Assembly (NCBI GenBank): GCA_021234155.1
Contig: JAJEKV010000092.1
Location: forward strand, 124,001 to 188,000
Direction of reading: 5' to 3'
Origin: Isoetes taiwanensis
Lineage: Eukaryota > Streptophyta > Lycopodiopsida > Isoetales > Isoetaceae
DNA length: 64,000 nt
A program made the translations under genes and the position numbers. The notes beneath the pieces are model-generated. The model worked only from the letters and a program-made list of their open reading frames with translations, was not told the DNA's origin and searched no databases. Below, one piece after another: positions 11,396 to 22,739 of this stretch; the first letter of the stretch is position 1; every line of letters begins with the position of its first letter.

Positions 11396-12993
11396 TGTGA
11401 CGTCCCCTACTCATATACGGTGCACTCACCGTATACAAACAGGAGTTCATCCCCCATACCAGCTCCATGCTGATACAGGGCCCTCCACATATCACTGCAA
11501 CCGTAATGAGTTCCAGTGGGAAGAGTGAAGGGGTCATTTTACCCCGTCTCCCTCCGGGCCTACCTAGCTGCGGAAGCGTAAACATACATGTCAGTATACA
11601 ATATCATCACATACCCACCTCGAAGGGTGGTACATCAACATCTGCATAGACAAAGATCAGCACAATACATATGGGGAATCCTACCCAAGGCTCAGACTCG
11701 AAGGGATGACTGACGGCTTGGGTCTCCAGAGTTCATTGCAGACAGAATTCATGGCAATGGATTTGACTGGCATAAGAACATGGCTTAGGGTTGTCCACTC
11801 CATCCGCCCCTCCTGTGCACACTTTGCAGAGTAGGCTGAAAAGTGTTGGGACTTGACTGTAGCCCGCCGGATGCATAGCCAAAGGGGGCTATTCCTGGGT
11901 TGCATCTCCCCAGTTCCAATGGGGCAGGTAGGGATCTCTCCCTCCAAAGATCTACATGCCGACTCAAGGTGACTAGAGGGCCACTGCCCTTATTCGACTT
12001 GAACCCACTTGAGAGTGACGCATCACTCCACGGGTGTCGAGCCCATGCCTTGCCCACACGCAGTGGCAAGCCATTAGACCTAGTCCACAATGATCCCCGG
12101 TAGACTTTACACACCAGAGGGATCGTTCAAGAGTCAGAACACGAACCTCTTTATAAGACAGTCTGGCCCCTTCACCCACAACCAGGTGTGGCTCCTGTGC
12201 ACAGGCCGAATCTACAGTGTGCTAGAGAGGCTAATCTAGGAGCATCAACTACCAAGCTTTAGGGTCTCTACCCCCCTTCCCAATACAAGGAGTTCACAGA
12301 GATACATCATCCACATACATCACAGAAGAACTAAAGAACTAAATCTAATCTATATCATAGAGTTAGGTTCTTTAGTTAGTGTCTGGTATCTGAGAATCTA
12401 AATGGCTGCTATGGGCAATTTAATAGGCTAAACCTACGTACTGATACAATGACTGGAAGACAGTTTAGGCTATTAAATTGACCAAATACCTGATCCTTGG
12501 CTCGCTCCTCCTGCCCTGAGTTCGACCATCTTGCTGAACTGCTTGAAGATGGAGCCAACAAGGAAAACTAATGGTGCAATTCGCTCAGACAGAGCCTGGG
12601 AGGCGGTTTTGACCCTTTGAGCGAGCAAAACGGAGCTATAAAACCCTATGGACGAAAATAGCAAGTTAGGGTTTCCTTAACCTAAATAGACAAGGGGGGG
12701 TTAGGGCTAGGGTTTCCAATTATCCCTTTAAGCATGTGGGATAATTGGGTATGGCCCACTTGCCTTTAATGGCTAGGTGGCATAAAGGTGTCCACATGGA
12801 AAAGTGTGCACCTAGATAAATGTGCACATTGGTAAAAGTGCACATTAATAAATGCCACACACATTGCAAGTTGCCCCCCTAGGGGCTACCCGCTTGGCTA
12901 CACGTCGCGTACACGTCAGTCGGGGTGGCGTGTACGCGTGATGAGGCAGTACAGTATACGTCCTGGGACCGTATACTATGCTGGAACGTCACA
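11396..12993 (-). repeat. 3' LTR of the chromovirus
   Basis: It begins TGTGACGTCCCC and ends GGAACGTCACA on the plus strand. It matches 22740-24333 almost throughout; the clearest indel is four extra bases (CCTA) near 12433. A TATA-like site lies at 12148-12157. Confidence 0.95.
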
Positions 12994-13006
12994 TTCTCCC
13001 CACCTT
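12994..13006 (-). other. polypurine tract
   Basis: Read on the minus strand this is AAGGTGGGGAGAA, directly 5' of the 3' LTR: the expected primer site for plus-strand DNA synthesis. 13007-13880 is AT-rich non-coding DNA between the pol stop and the tract. Confidence 0.8.
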
Positions 13007-13883
13007 GAAATGATGATGTCCGTAGCATCGTGGGTCTCCCCACCTTGGGATCCTGCTAACCTTCAATCAACCTGATGCATACAATATACTACTATATTAA
13101 TTACACATTTATTAGGATTACCTTAAGGTAATATTTTTAGAACATTATTACGCCATTATCTTATGAAATAACTTATCAATTCGTAACATCATTAAAACAA
13201 GTTACTCAATAATCTCACTTATCACGACATTTTTTGTTTATCAAAATTTTAATATTTCATATATATAATTATCGTTCGAGGTACTCTTCATTCCTTGCAA
13301 CACATTCCAACAAAATTTGTGTTGCAAGTCTTCGTAGCTCGACCTCCTTGCCCTCCGGAGCGCTCTATTGGCCTGCAGGTCGACACTACGTTAGTACCAT
13401 TTTAATTATTAATAAAAACTTTTGGTTATAAGGTGACCACCCCACCTATCTACATGAATGCATGGCTAATCTCCCGGCGTAGGAAGAGGATGCTTCTTCC
13501 ATCGTGGCCGAGGAGACAACACCCTATAATGCCTATATGGCGCTCATGCCTACACCTTTAGTTGCCTAACGTGGAGGATAGGGTCCTTCCCGTATGTGGG
13601 GCGTGAAGGATAGGGTCCTCCCCGTAGGCATTGACTAGATGTGCTTTCCCTATCAATGCATTCCTGAATGACCTCTTTTCTCTCGAGGTCGTCTACTTCC
13701 GTGGAACAGAAGTAGACTTTATAATCTACCTTCCACTCATCCAAGCGGAACCGCGGTCATGCCTACATTGACATTACACCACGTCCTAGAGATCACCGTA
13801 GCGGTCTCATCATGGGTAACAATGCATGCAACCCATACCTAGCATAGGTTGCATGCGTAGATTAATCTTAACTACACATAGAA

Positions 13884-16800
13884 TTAATCTACACAAATCG
13901 ACATGCCTGAGCCGATTTCTTCGGAGATGACCTTGCCGTCCCATTGCTCCATAAACTGTGGGTACTGCTTTAATAGATCTTTCTTAAGTACCCATGTTGC
14001 GTCTTCCACGGGCAAGTGTTTCCACTTGACCAAATATTGGAGAAACTCTGATCTCCTTGTTTTCTTGAAGGCTTTATCAAGAATCAATTCTGGAACTATT
14101 TCCAGCTGCTCCTCCATCATTTCCAACAACGTTGGAGTATCCAAGACTTCGTCTGGATTTGGGGTGTGCTTCTTCAACAAACTCACGTGGAAGACTTTAT
14201 GAATCTTTAGGTGTGCTGACAAGTCTAACTTGTAGGATTGATTTCCTACTCTCTGGACTATTCTGAAAGGTCCAGCCCACCTTGGAGCAAGCTTCTTACA
14301 ATTTCCGATGTGGAGCTTCGCCTGCTTCACTTTGATCTTGAGCCATACGTGGTCGCCAACTTGGAACTCTCTGACTATCGATGCTTGTCGGCGATGCTCT
14401 TTTGTCGGCTTCTTGCTGCAAGAAGATATCCTCAAACTTCTTCCACGAGCTGTTGCATGTCGGCCAACATTTGCTGCGAAACCTCTACCTTTGACACGGG
14501 ATTGTGCCAAGTGTCTGGAGTTAGGCATTGATAGCCGTAGTTGATCATAAACGGCGACATTTGGGATGATTCCTGCTTGGTGCTATTATACCTTGCTTGT
14601 TCCCGACATAGTTTCGTAGCATGTCCTCCAAAATCCTGTTGGTCCGCTCCGTTTGCCCATCCGTCTGAGGATGATAGGCCGTGCTCATGGATAGCTTCGT
14701 CTGAATTGTCGCAAAGAGATCTTGCCAAAAGGCACTCATGAACTTCGGATCTCTGTCGGAGATAATCTCCCTTGGCATGCCATGGAGCCTGAAGATTTCT
14801 TTGGTGAAGAGCTTCGCTTTATCCATAGCCGTGTCTGTGGTCCTGCAAGGCACAAAATGTGCCATCTTCGACAACTTGTCGACCACTACCATTAAGGCAC
14901 CCTTTCCTCTTACTGTCCTTGGAAGCCCTGTTATGAAGTCCATGCTGATGACCTCCCACTTAGCGTTTGGCACCGCTAAGGGTTCCAATGCCCCTGGAAT
15001 TCGAAGCTGCTCCGCCTTCGCCTGCTGACATAGCTGACATTCCTTGATGTAGCGAGCTACTTGCTTCTTCATCCCTGGCCAATAATAGCTGCTGCGCACT
15101 TTGAAATATGTCTTCATAAATCCTGCATGGCCAGCTATTGGACTGTTGTGGGTGTCGTGGAGAATCAACTTCCTTACACCTGATGATTCGGGCATGCACA
15201 ACTTGTCTTTATGTTATAACAGGTTGCCTTCCTTCTTATAATGTTTGAAGGCTTCCCGCTCCTTATCTGTTCTAGCCTCCCTAGAGAGGCTTGCCCATAC
15301 TTCCTTGAAATCATTATCCAATGGCAATGTCTCCTCAATTTTCTTACCAAACTCACTCGAAAGAGTTGATATAGCATTACAATGCGTTCTCGTCCCGAAT
15401 GGCCTCCTGGAGAGGGCATCTGCAACAACATTAAGCTTGCCAGACTTATACACTATGTCAAAATCATACTCCTCAAGGAATTCCATCCACCTCCTTTGCC
15501 TTAGGTTGAGGAGTGGTTGGGTGAAGATACATTGAAGGCTCTGGTGATCAGTATCCAACTAAAACTTCCTTCCCAGCAAATAATGCCTCCAAATCCTTAG
15601 TGCTCTGACAATGGCTAGCAACTCCTAATCATGCGTCGGGTAGCACGTTTCGGCGTCGTTCATCTTCCTGGAATCATACGCTACCACACGCTCTTCCTGC
15701 ATGAGCACTGCACCTGTGGCTATCTTACTCGCATCTGTCGCCACAAGCTTATCTTTCTCTGGGTCCGGCAGGGTCAAGACTGGGGTGGTTGTCAAAGCGT
15801 CCTTCAACAATTCAAACCCTACTTGGGCTTTCTTGTGCCAATGGTCTGCCCAATCCTTCATCTTTTCCGCCCTTGTCAAGTCTGTTAGCGGAGCCGCTAT
15901 CTTTGCAAAGTTCTTCACAAACTTCCTGTAGTACCCTGCTAGCCCAAGGAAACTTCTGACCTCATGCACATTCTTCGGTGCCGGCCATTGAATGACGGCT
16001 TCAATCTTGGCAGGATCCATCGAAATCCCTTCCGCTGAGATCACATGACCCAGGTATTCCACCCTCTCCGTTGCGAAGTGACACTTCGACAACTTGGCGT
16101 ACAACTGGTGCCTCCTTAATTTCTCAAGCACTCTCCTTAGGTGTTGCATGTGTTCCTCCAGGGATCTGCTATACACCAAAATGTCATCAAAGAATACTAT
16201 CACAAAGGTGTCCAAGAACTCCCTGAAGATGTCATTCATGAGCCTCATGAACGTTGCTGGGGCATTCGATAAGCCGAAAGGCATTACCGTGAACTCATAG
16301 TGCCCATACCTGGTCCTGAAAGCTGGTTTATGGACGTCTTCTTCCTTTATTTTGATCTAGTGATAGCCTGACCTTAAGTCGATTTTGGAGAGCCCCTTGG
16401 AGCTGGTCCATCAAGTCATCTGACCTGGGGAGCGCATACTTGTTCTTGATGGTGTGCTTGTTCAACTGCCTGTAATCTATGCACATCCTCAAGCTGCCAT
16501 CCTTCTTCTTTACAAAAAGAATGGGTGCTCCAAATGGTGAGACGCTAGGTCTAATGAAGCCTAGGTCGAGCAACTCCTGCAATTGCTTCTTTAGCTCCGT
16601 CAACTCCTGCGTGGTCATTCTGTATGGGGCTTTACTTGTCGGCTTCATTCCTGGTTCGAGTGCTATCTCACACTCGACTCCCCTATAAGGAGGGAGCTGC
16701 TTGATCTCATCTGGAAAGAGATCGTGGAACTCCGTGATCAAGTTAGCTACTTGCTTGGGCAACTCGCTGAGCCCCTTATCTTCCTTACCTTCTTCTGATT

Positions 16801-17566
16801 CGAGCTCTTGGATCTCGAGCTTGAAGATATAAGCTACCTGCTCACTCTTTATGCACCTGAACAGCTGCTTACTAGACATGCACTGCATAATGGGAACAAC
16901 TTCTTTACCTGTGATCTCTATGATCTTGCCATTGGGTGCTGTGAGGGTCACCTTCCGCTTTCCACAATCAATGAGGGCTCCTGCTAGACCAAGATACTCC
17001 ATTCCAATGATTAAATCATACTTTCCAATATTCATTACCTCTGCCCCCATCTGAATGTTGATTCCTGGCAAATCAATGTGAAAGTTTATCCTTTTGCCCG
17101 CTGTATGCCGTACTCCCCCGTTTGCTAACACCACGGGTCTTGGCTTGGACTTCAATGGCTTGAGTTTCAACATCTCGACCATTCTTGGGGATGCAAAGTT
17201 GTGGCTACTTCCCGAATCTATCAGGATTGTGAATGACTTGGCTTTGGCCTTCCCTATTGTGGATATTACCTGATATTGATTCTCTGCTTGTTCTGTGTCT
17301 ATTGCGGCAAAGATATGACACTCACCCTGAATATAGTCGCGGGCTGCCTCGCCGTCGTCATCAGACGGAGTGTCCCATCCTCCCAACTCCGCTAGCGCTG
17401 CACTCATGACGTAGGGGCAGTTCGCTGTCCTATGACCCGACTGGAAGCACCTGAAGCAAAGCTGCTTTTCTATGCACTCCTGCCTCTTTTCCTTGGGCAT
17501 TGCATGCAAAAAGGACCGCACTGCTTTGGAGTAGTTTGACCGCTCCTGCTTGTCCTTGAAGGACAC
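13884..17566 (-). pseudogene. chromovirus pol: protease, RT, RNase H, integrase, chromodomain (multiple lesions)
   Basis: The pol region holds a CCHC knuckle ([14 protein letters not shown], about 17458-17417), an aspartic protease (LIDSGSSHN near 17218), RT ([20 protein letters not shown], then MPFGLSNAP and FFDDILVYS near 16194), RNase H (LDTDHQSLQ near 15550), an integrase HHCC finger and core (MDFITGLP, SDRDPKF, TAYHPQTDGQTER) and a C-terminal chromodomain at about 14093-13941 (FLQYLVKWKHLPVEDATWV). Chromodomains of this class bind modified histone tails and steer integration. In-frame stops lie near 16360, 15626, 15560 and 15214. Frame changes occur near 17620, 16390 and 14600-14450, so this copy cannot make the polyprotein. 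FFDD replaces the usual F/Y-x-DD pattern but keeps both aspartates. Confidence 0.9.
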
Positions 17567-17619
17567 CTGCTTCTTCTCCTGCTGCTTCCCCTGGTTGCCA
17601 CTATATGGGGCTCTAACTG

Positions 17620-18516
17620 GACCTGGGCTGGCTGCCCTAGGGCTATAACTCCCTGTTGCCTTGCCTTTATCCTGGTAACTGCTGCCTCTGCCCGCTATTC
17701 TGAGGCCCCGTTCCTTGCAAGCTTATTGCCTTGGACTCTGCTTCTGATACTGTCTTAGGGTTTATTGCCCTTACAAGCTTGCGGATCTCATCATTCAGCC
17801 CCTCAATATAGCTCTCCACTGCATGCTTTTCACTCAACTTTGGCACATAAAGCCTTAGTCTCATGAATTCCTCTGTATATTTCTGGACTGATTTGTTTCC
17901 CTGTTGCAACCTGTAGAACTGCTGCATCATGTTGGACTTGTGTTCTCTTGGGACGTAATGGCGCTTGAAAGCTTTAGCAAACTTTCTGAACCTGCAAGCA
18001 TCCCTGCTTAAGCCATGGGCCTTGGCATACCCCTTCCACCAAATGCGTGCTGCCCCCTTCAGGTTGGCTGTCCACCCTGCCTTTATCCTTGTCCTTCATA
18101 CCATAGGCGTTACCATACTCAATCATCTCATCGAGCCAAGCCTCTGCCTCCATGCCTGACCTGTTCTCACCTGAGAATTGCTCGAGCTTCTTAGCCTTCC
18201 AAACGTTTCCCAATGCAGAGTCTACCTTCTTCTGGTAGTCGGAGGTCTTCGTCTCCTTGTGTCTGTCGTCCCTTCGGTCCTGCACTGGTTCAGCCTCTTC
18301 CTCGGAATCTGAGTCTGAGTCTGAGGTTGAGCCGGAGGATTCCGTGCTGGGGGACCTCCTTCTCTTGCTCCTCCTCTTGTCCTTTCCTGCTTTCCGAGCT
18401 GATGCTTGTGGCAACTGAGCGTTGCCCTCCGAACCAACTCCTGCTTGTGCGGCCAGGAAAGCCTTTATTTGCTCGAGGTCCGTCCTCATCTGTGACATTT
18501 CCTCCTCTGGGGTCAT
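17620..18516 (-). pseudogene. chromovirus gag, frameshifted
   Basis: Gag is the structural protein that packages the RNA. The ATG at 18516 opens a coiled N-terminus (MSQMRTDLEQIKAFLAAQ) followed by a basic, Ser/Asp-rich linker and the segment EQFSGENRSGMEAEAWLDEM. A frame change near 17960 leads into MMQQFYRLQQGNKSVQKY and RLRLYVPKLSEKHAVESYIE, the conserved retrotransposon gag core. A second shift near 17620 leads into the zinc knuckle. The frame is open upstream to about 18620 but without an ATG, so 18516 is the likely start. Confidence 0.85.
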
Positions 18517-18764
18517 GGCTCCAAATGCCTCATATAGGCTCCTTGCTGGATGCGGCCTAGGCGGACTCTGTTCTTCCCTATGGTTTCGCCGTTGTGTTCT
18601 GCTGATCCTGTGCTTCTAGCTGCATGCACAAGTAGGTCATGGCTATATGGTTAGTTTTATTTGTTCTCTTGCATTATATATGTTTGTTGGTATAGTTGTG
18701 GAAGAAAATACGTCAACAAAACACTTAGAGTGCAAAAGAAATTATGTTTATATTATATCATATC

Positions 18765-20033
18765 TTAATACAAGACCCCCGGGATCAAGAGTCTAACTTC
18801 TTGAAATCGCCGGTAGGATGGGTTATCCTCGAGGAACTTCTTAACTTGGGCCGTTCCTACCGAGCGTCCCAAGTTCCTGAGGACGTTGGTTGATGACCCG
18901 CCCTGCAAAGTTGTCACCAATTCCTCTACCCTGTGGTCGGAGGTGTAAGATGCGGTCACTGTCAGTCTTCCCTGCCGTCGGTGAGGTATGGCGAAGTCGA
19001 AGATGTCGAGTGCCATCGCTCTCTTGACTAAGATGGCGTAGTCGGCGTTGGCAACTAGCCGAGCATGCCGGCCAAAGCCTGAGAGCGCGATGAGCATGAA
19101 TACTCCCTCTTCGCCCCTGGGGCTGAATTTGCGGTGTATTACCGCTATTCTCCCGTTCAGCAGCAGGGGGAGATAGTATCGCAGCGACCTGTCGTTGTGC
19201 GTCGTTGTCGAGTCTTCGCCTCCTTGCCCCGCAGCTCTGTGTCTTCCGGCATACTCGTCAACCTCCACCTCGGTGAACTCTCTGTAGTCCCTAACTGTTG
19301 ATGAAGCTCGCCTAAGGTCGAACTCGCCTCTTCTCTCTGTGGGGGCTGGTGTTGAAGAACTCGGCATTAAAATGCTTGAGGTCTTGCCACGGATTCCCAT
19401 CTGTTCCTGGATGGCATAAAACTCCTCTTCAGTCGGCAGTGCCCGAGCTTCCATCATCTGCCTGATGTTGCTGTAGGCTTGGATGTCAGAAGTCGACTCT
19501 CCTGTGTAAGTGTCGGCTTCTCTTACTTGAAGTGGGAAGTTGGAAGCTTCCCGGACGATGAAATCATCCAGCTCTGGTTGTTGCCGTAGTTGGTGCAGCA
19601 GCTCGTCGAGTCGATACTCCCTTTCCCTGCATTCGGGGAGGTTCTGGATGTCGCTGAGGAGCAGGTACTCCTCGCCATCGATGTAGAAGAAATACTTGGT
19701 CCTGTTAACTGTCAAGACCATGTAGTCTGGCAACCTCTGGGTTGGTCAGGTACTTGGCAATAAGGCTGCTTGAAGGGATTGCCTGGGAACAAAGTAGCCT
19801 GTACAAGGGGGGAGCTGCACTAAGGACGGTTCTACCCTAGCTTGGAACTCGAACAGAACTTGTCTATATGCTGGGGTTGCGTGCAGAGTGGCTTGGACAT
19901 CTATTTCTTTCCGGAAGACTTGAAAAATGTCATTGACATCAGCTTCGGCAGCATGGGCACTGGCGCTGTACCATCGCCTAAAGTCAGCAGTTGCCATGGA
20001 TCTAGGGAAGATGAAACTAACAAACGGATGCAA
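18765..20033 (-). pseudogene. ORF-B, unrecognised accessory protein of the chromovirus (one in-frame stop)
   Basis: A single minus-strand frame runs from ATG at 20033 (or an internal Met, MATADFRRWY) to the stop at 18765, broken only by TGA at 19746-19748, for about 421 residues. It lies between ORF-A and gag in the same orientation. Features are a Glu/Arg-rich middle and a hydrophobic C-terminal third (RYYLPLLLNGRIAVIHRKF, FMLIALSGFGRHARL) that looks like a folded domain. There is no zinc finger, no membrane segment and no recognised motif. I cannot assign a family. Such a long frame with one stop, beside a heavily damaged pol, suggests it was functional until recently. Confidence 0.6.
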
Positions 20034-20313
20034 AAGCGCCTCAGGGAGCTGGAAAATTGCCTAAAAGGTCAAGAGCAAACTTGTAGGGTGCTAAGTGAGA
20101 AATGGGGACCTATTTATAGAGAAGGGAAAAAAAACCTAATTTTTGGGTGACTTGAAAAACTCTTGGGGTTGGGCAATTCTAGCCTATGTTGAGGTCCAAA
20201 TGGGAATTGGAAGACTAATTTGAGAGTTTAAGCATGACTGGATTATCTAACGAACCTATTACAACAAACTAGAGATCAATTGGATATGGCATGGTGGAAA
20301 AAATGCAAGGAGG

Positions 20314-20380
20314 TATCACACGTTGCGCCCAGATCAAAAACTGGAGTTTTGTTTTTAGTCCTGGTGCGACGTGTGAGACA
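20314..20380. repeat. 67-bp hairpin unit 1
   Basis: TCACACGTTGCGCCCAG pairs with CTGGTGCGACGTGTGA (two G-U pairs and a bulge), and inside, CAAAAAC pairs with GTTTTTAG. It lies between ORF-A and ORF-B. One of four near-identical copies. Confidence 0.85.
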
Positions 20381-20512
20381 TCTGCATTATTTTGGTCAAA
20401 ACTTATCCAATTTGGTTGATCTAAGGGTTTAAACATGCTGGGCTCCTCGAGTTAGGTAGAATTGACCTCTTACTTGGTCGATTTGGAGGTGATTTGGGCA
20501 AATTTGGGCAAG

Positions 20513-20579
20513 GTCTCACACGTTGCGCCTCGCTCGAAAACTGGAGTTTTGTTTTTAGTCCTGGCGCGACGTGTGAGAC
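20513..20579. repeat. 67-bp hairpin unit 2
   Basis: Begins GTCTCACACG and ends CGTGTGAGAC, a perfect 10-bp inverted repeat. The internal AAAACTGGAGTTTTGTTTTT loop matches unit 1. Starts about 199 bp from unit 1. Confidence 0.85.
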
Positions 20580-20722
20580 ATCTCACTATTTGCTCTAGAG
20601 ATGTCCTATTTTACTAAAACAAAAGCTATTACATGCTAACTCAACTTATTTAAGTAAGATTACACATATAATCTACTCAAAATTATTTTGTATTAACAAA
20701 ATTTTCATCATTTACAAAATTT

Positions 20723-22065
20723 CTAATGGGGATCTCCCTTGATTATACTGGCCAACTGCATATCCTTCCTCATTAGAGTTACTCGCTTGGCATGCACGGT
20801 GCAGGCTGTGGAGTCTTCAAAATGCTGCACTATCTTTTGCTCGGCAGCTTCCTGCAGTGCCAGCAGCATCTCATCTGTTACCCTCATGCCGGTGTTAAAG
20901 TCCTGCATCACTTCTCTAACTAGACGGGCAAAGGGGGCACGGGGGATTAAGAAGCCGAAGCTGCGCTGGAAGTGCCTGATCTCCCTTAGTGCTCTTCTCT
21001 CGGTCTCCTTTCTGCTGGCTTTCTTCTTGTCTGGCCTCTTGGGGGGCTTGGGCTTCTGTGGTGGCGGCCTTAAGGTCTGCTGCTTTGTTGGACGTCCACC
21101 CTCGATAATCCTGACCCTGTTCTCCTGGTAGTAGGAGTTGTAAGCCTCCCACTTCTTCATGTAGGCATTGTGTTCCCTCATCCTCCTCTCGTAGATCTTG
21201 ATGGGGTCTGTCACATAGGATTCTCGGGCAGGCCGTGGCTGTTTCTTCCTGTCCCAAGTCGGATATGGAGGGGGCTTCTGCACTTGATCCGGCTGCTCCG
21301 GGTCGGGTTGCTCCCGGGTTGCTCCTGGTCGGGTATGGCCTGCTCATCAGCTGGGGGTTTAGAAGAGCTTCCACCCTCGGTGTTGGGATTGAAGTCTTCA
21401 TCTTCGGAGTCGTCGGAGGAGGGCGGGGGCTGGTCAGCTGATCGTTCGGTGATGATGACGACCTTGGGGTTGGGGGTCTTTATTCGTTTAACCTTCACGA
21501 GTTTTCTTTTGCCCACCATCACGAACTTCCCCTTCTTCTTCTTCAGCTCCTCGGCTGCTTTGGCCTCCTCCTCTTCGTCCCTCTTTCTCTTCTTTTCTGC
21601 CTTCTTCTCTTGGCGGCGTTCTTTGGCTTCATACTTCTTGATCCACGCCGCGAGGTCTTGTTCTTCGCTTGGCTCGAGCATTGGCTCCCTCTGTTCTTCT
21701 TGCTCCTCTGCCTCCTTCTCGCGGATCCAGGCTTCGAGTTGCTCGTCGATGGTCGGCTCGGGAGTCGGCAGTCTCTGCTCTTCACGAGCCTTGGTTCTCC
21801 TTTCTCGCTCTGCTCCCTCCTCTTCCTCTTCGAGCAGCTCTATCCCTGCATCTGAGTGCACGTCCTCTTCTCGGTCGACCTGCTGGTCCATCTCTCCGTC
21901 CCGTGCTCCTCCCTGCTCTTCCGAAGGTTCTCCCTCGCTCGATGAAGTCTGGTCCCTTTGGTTGAAAAGGCGCTCCTGAAGCATCCTCTGTATCAGGCTA
22001 GGATCATAGGCGCTGGGCGATTCACCAGGTCGAGGAACTCGAACGGTCTGCTTGGTTCTGATCAT
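20723..22065 (-). pseudogene. ORF-A: histone H3-like protein encoded by the chromovirus (11-bp frameshift)
   Basis: The first segment (22065-21211) starts MIRTKQTVRV, matching the H3 tail start ARTKQTAR including the K4 context. It continues through a long acidic and Lys/Glu-rich region with repeated EEQ blocks. The second segment (21283-20723, next frame) ends in a histone fold at about 20995-20735: ALREIRHFQRSFGFLIP, FARLVREVMQDFN, LLALQEAAEQ, FEDSTACTVHAKRVTLMRKD. This aligns with H3 alphaN-alpha3. IRHFQ, ALQEAAE and VTLMRKD are closer to plant CENH3, while QDFNT without a loop-1 insertion is like canonical H3. The frames are separated by an 11-bp tandem duplication; without one copy the frame would be continuous for 443 codons. 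No introns are seen. It lies in sense between 5' LTR and gag. Confidence 0.85.
21304..21324 (-). repeat. 11-bp tandem duplication that breaks ORF-A
   Basis: CGGGTTGCTC occurs at 21304-21313 and again at 21315-21324 (period 11). Eleven is not a multiple of three, and the offset equals the frame change between the two ORF-A segments, so slippage here explains the break. Confidence 0.8.
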
Positions 22066-22275
22066 GTTTGACGGTTCGTCGATCCGAGGTCAGCGCCGAA
22101 AAATCGCCTTAACAAGCGGGAGCAGATTTCTAAGGAAGGAACGTACAAATGACGGGGGTCTACATCTATTTATAGCTTGGCCAATTTTAGGTCAAAATTC
22201 AAGTTGCTCTATTTAACGTGCCAGGGCACCTATTGACTTAAAACATACACTTATTTCAGAGTTTTCTAAGTACTG

Positions 22276-22342
22276 GTCTCACACGTTGCGCCCAGATCAA
22301 AAACTAGAGTTTGGTTTTTAGTCCTGGCGCGATGTGTGAGAC
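22276..22342. repeat. 67-bp hairpin unit 3
   Basis: GTCTCACACGTTGCGCCCAG ... CTGGCGCGATGTGTGAGAC. It lies between the 5' LTR and ORF-A. The same loop sequence as units 1 and 2, with few substitutions. Confidence 0.85.
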
Positions 22343-22467
22343 ATTGCACATTTTTGACTAATTTACGTGATTGAAACATACTATTCTAGCTAAATCTTAC
22401 CTTAGAACTCGATTTACCATATTACGTTTCTGAATTTCATCAAGTTTTAAGGTGTTCTTGGCCCAAT

Positions 22468-22534
22468 GTCTCACACGTCGCGCCCAGCTCGAAAACTGAA
22501 GTTTTGTTTTTAGTCCAGGTGCGACGTGTGAGAC
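22468..22534. repeat. 67-bp hairpin unit 4
   Basis: GTCTCACACGTCGCGCCCAG ... AGGTGCGACGTGTGAGAC. It starts 192 bp from unit 3, nearly the spacing of units 1 and 2. 22535-22726 is a plain AT-rich leader. Confidence 0.85.
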
Positions 22535-22726
22535 CACCTTGCCTTTGAAGGTTTTGGCTCACTGTTTTTAGTCTTATTATGTTACAATTCACTTAACTGT
22601 TACTAGCTTAGCATATACTACAAAAATGAGAAAAAAATTTCCCACTTTTTCGAGGTTTGAGGATCCTATCAAGTTAGTACTACTGGGAGCATGATCAGTT
22701 CTTTGCTCTTGGTCTCCAAGAACATT

Positions 22727-22738
22727 GCTCTGATACCA
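22727..22738 (-). other. primer binding site, initiator tRNA-Met
   Basis: On the minus strand this reads TGGTATCAGAGC, the standard plant complement of the 3' end of initiator tRNA-Met, one base from the end of the 5' LTR. Confidence 0.92.
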
Positions 22739-22739
22739 C

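Noticed and set aside
11785-12114. Open frames inside the LTRs (also 23077-23469)
   Set aside because: They occur in both LTRs, have no domain and lie in non-coding LTR sequence.
21170-21979. 269-residue plus-strand frame rich in Ser/Leu
   Set aside because: It is the antisense shadow of ORF-A, produced by GAG/GAA-rich codons on the minus strand.
20314-22534. CRISPR-like array
   Set aside because: The four hairpin units are separated by a large ORF and variable spacers in a plant retroelement, so they are not a CRISPR array.
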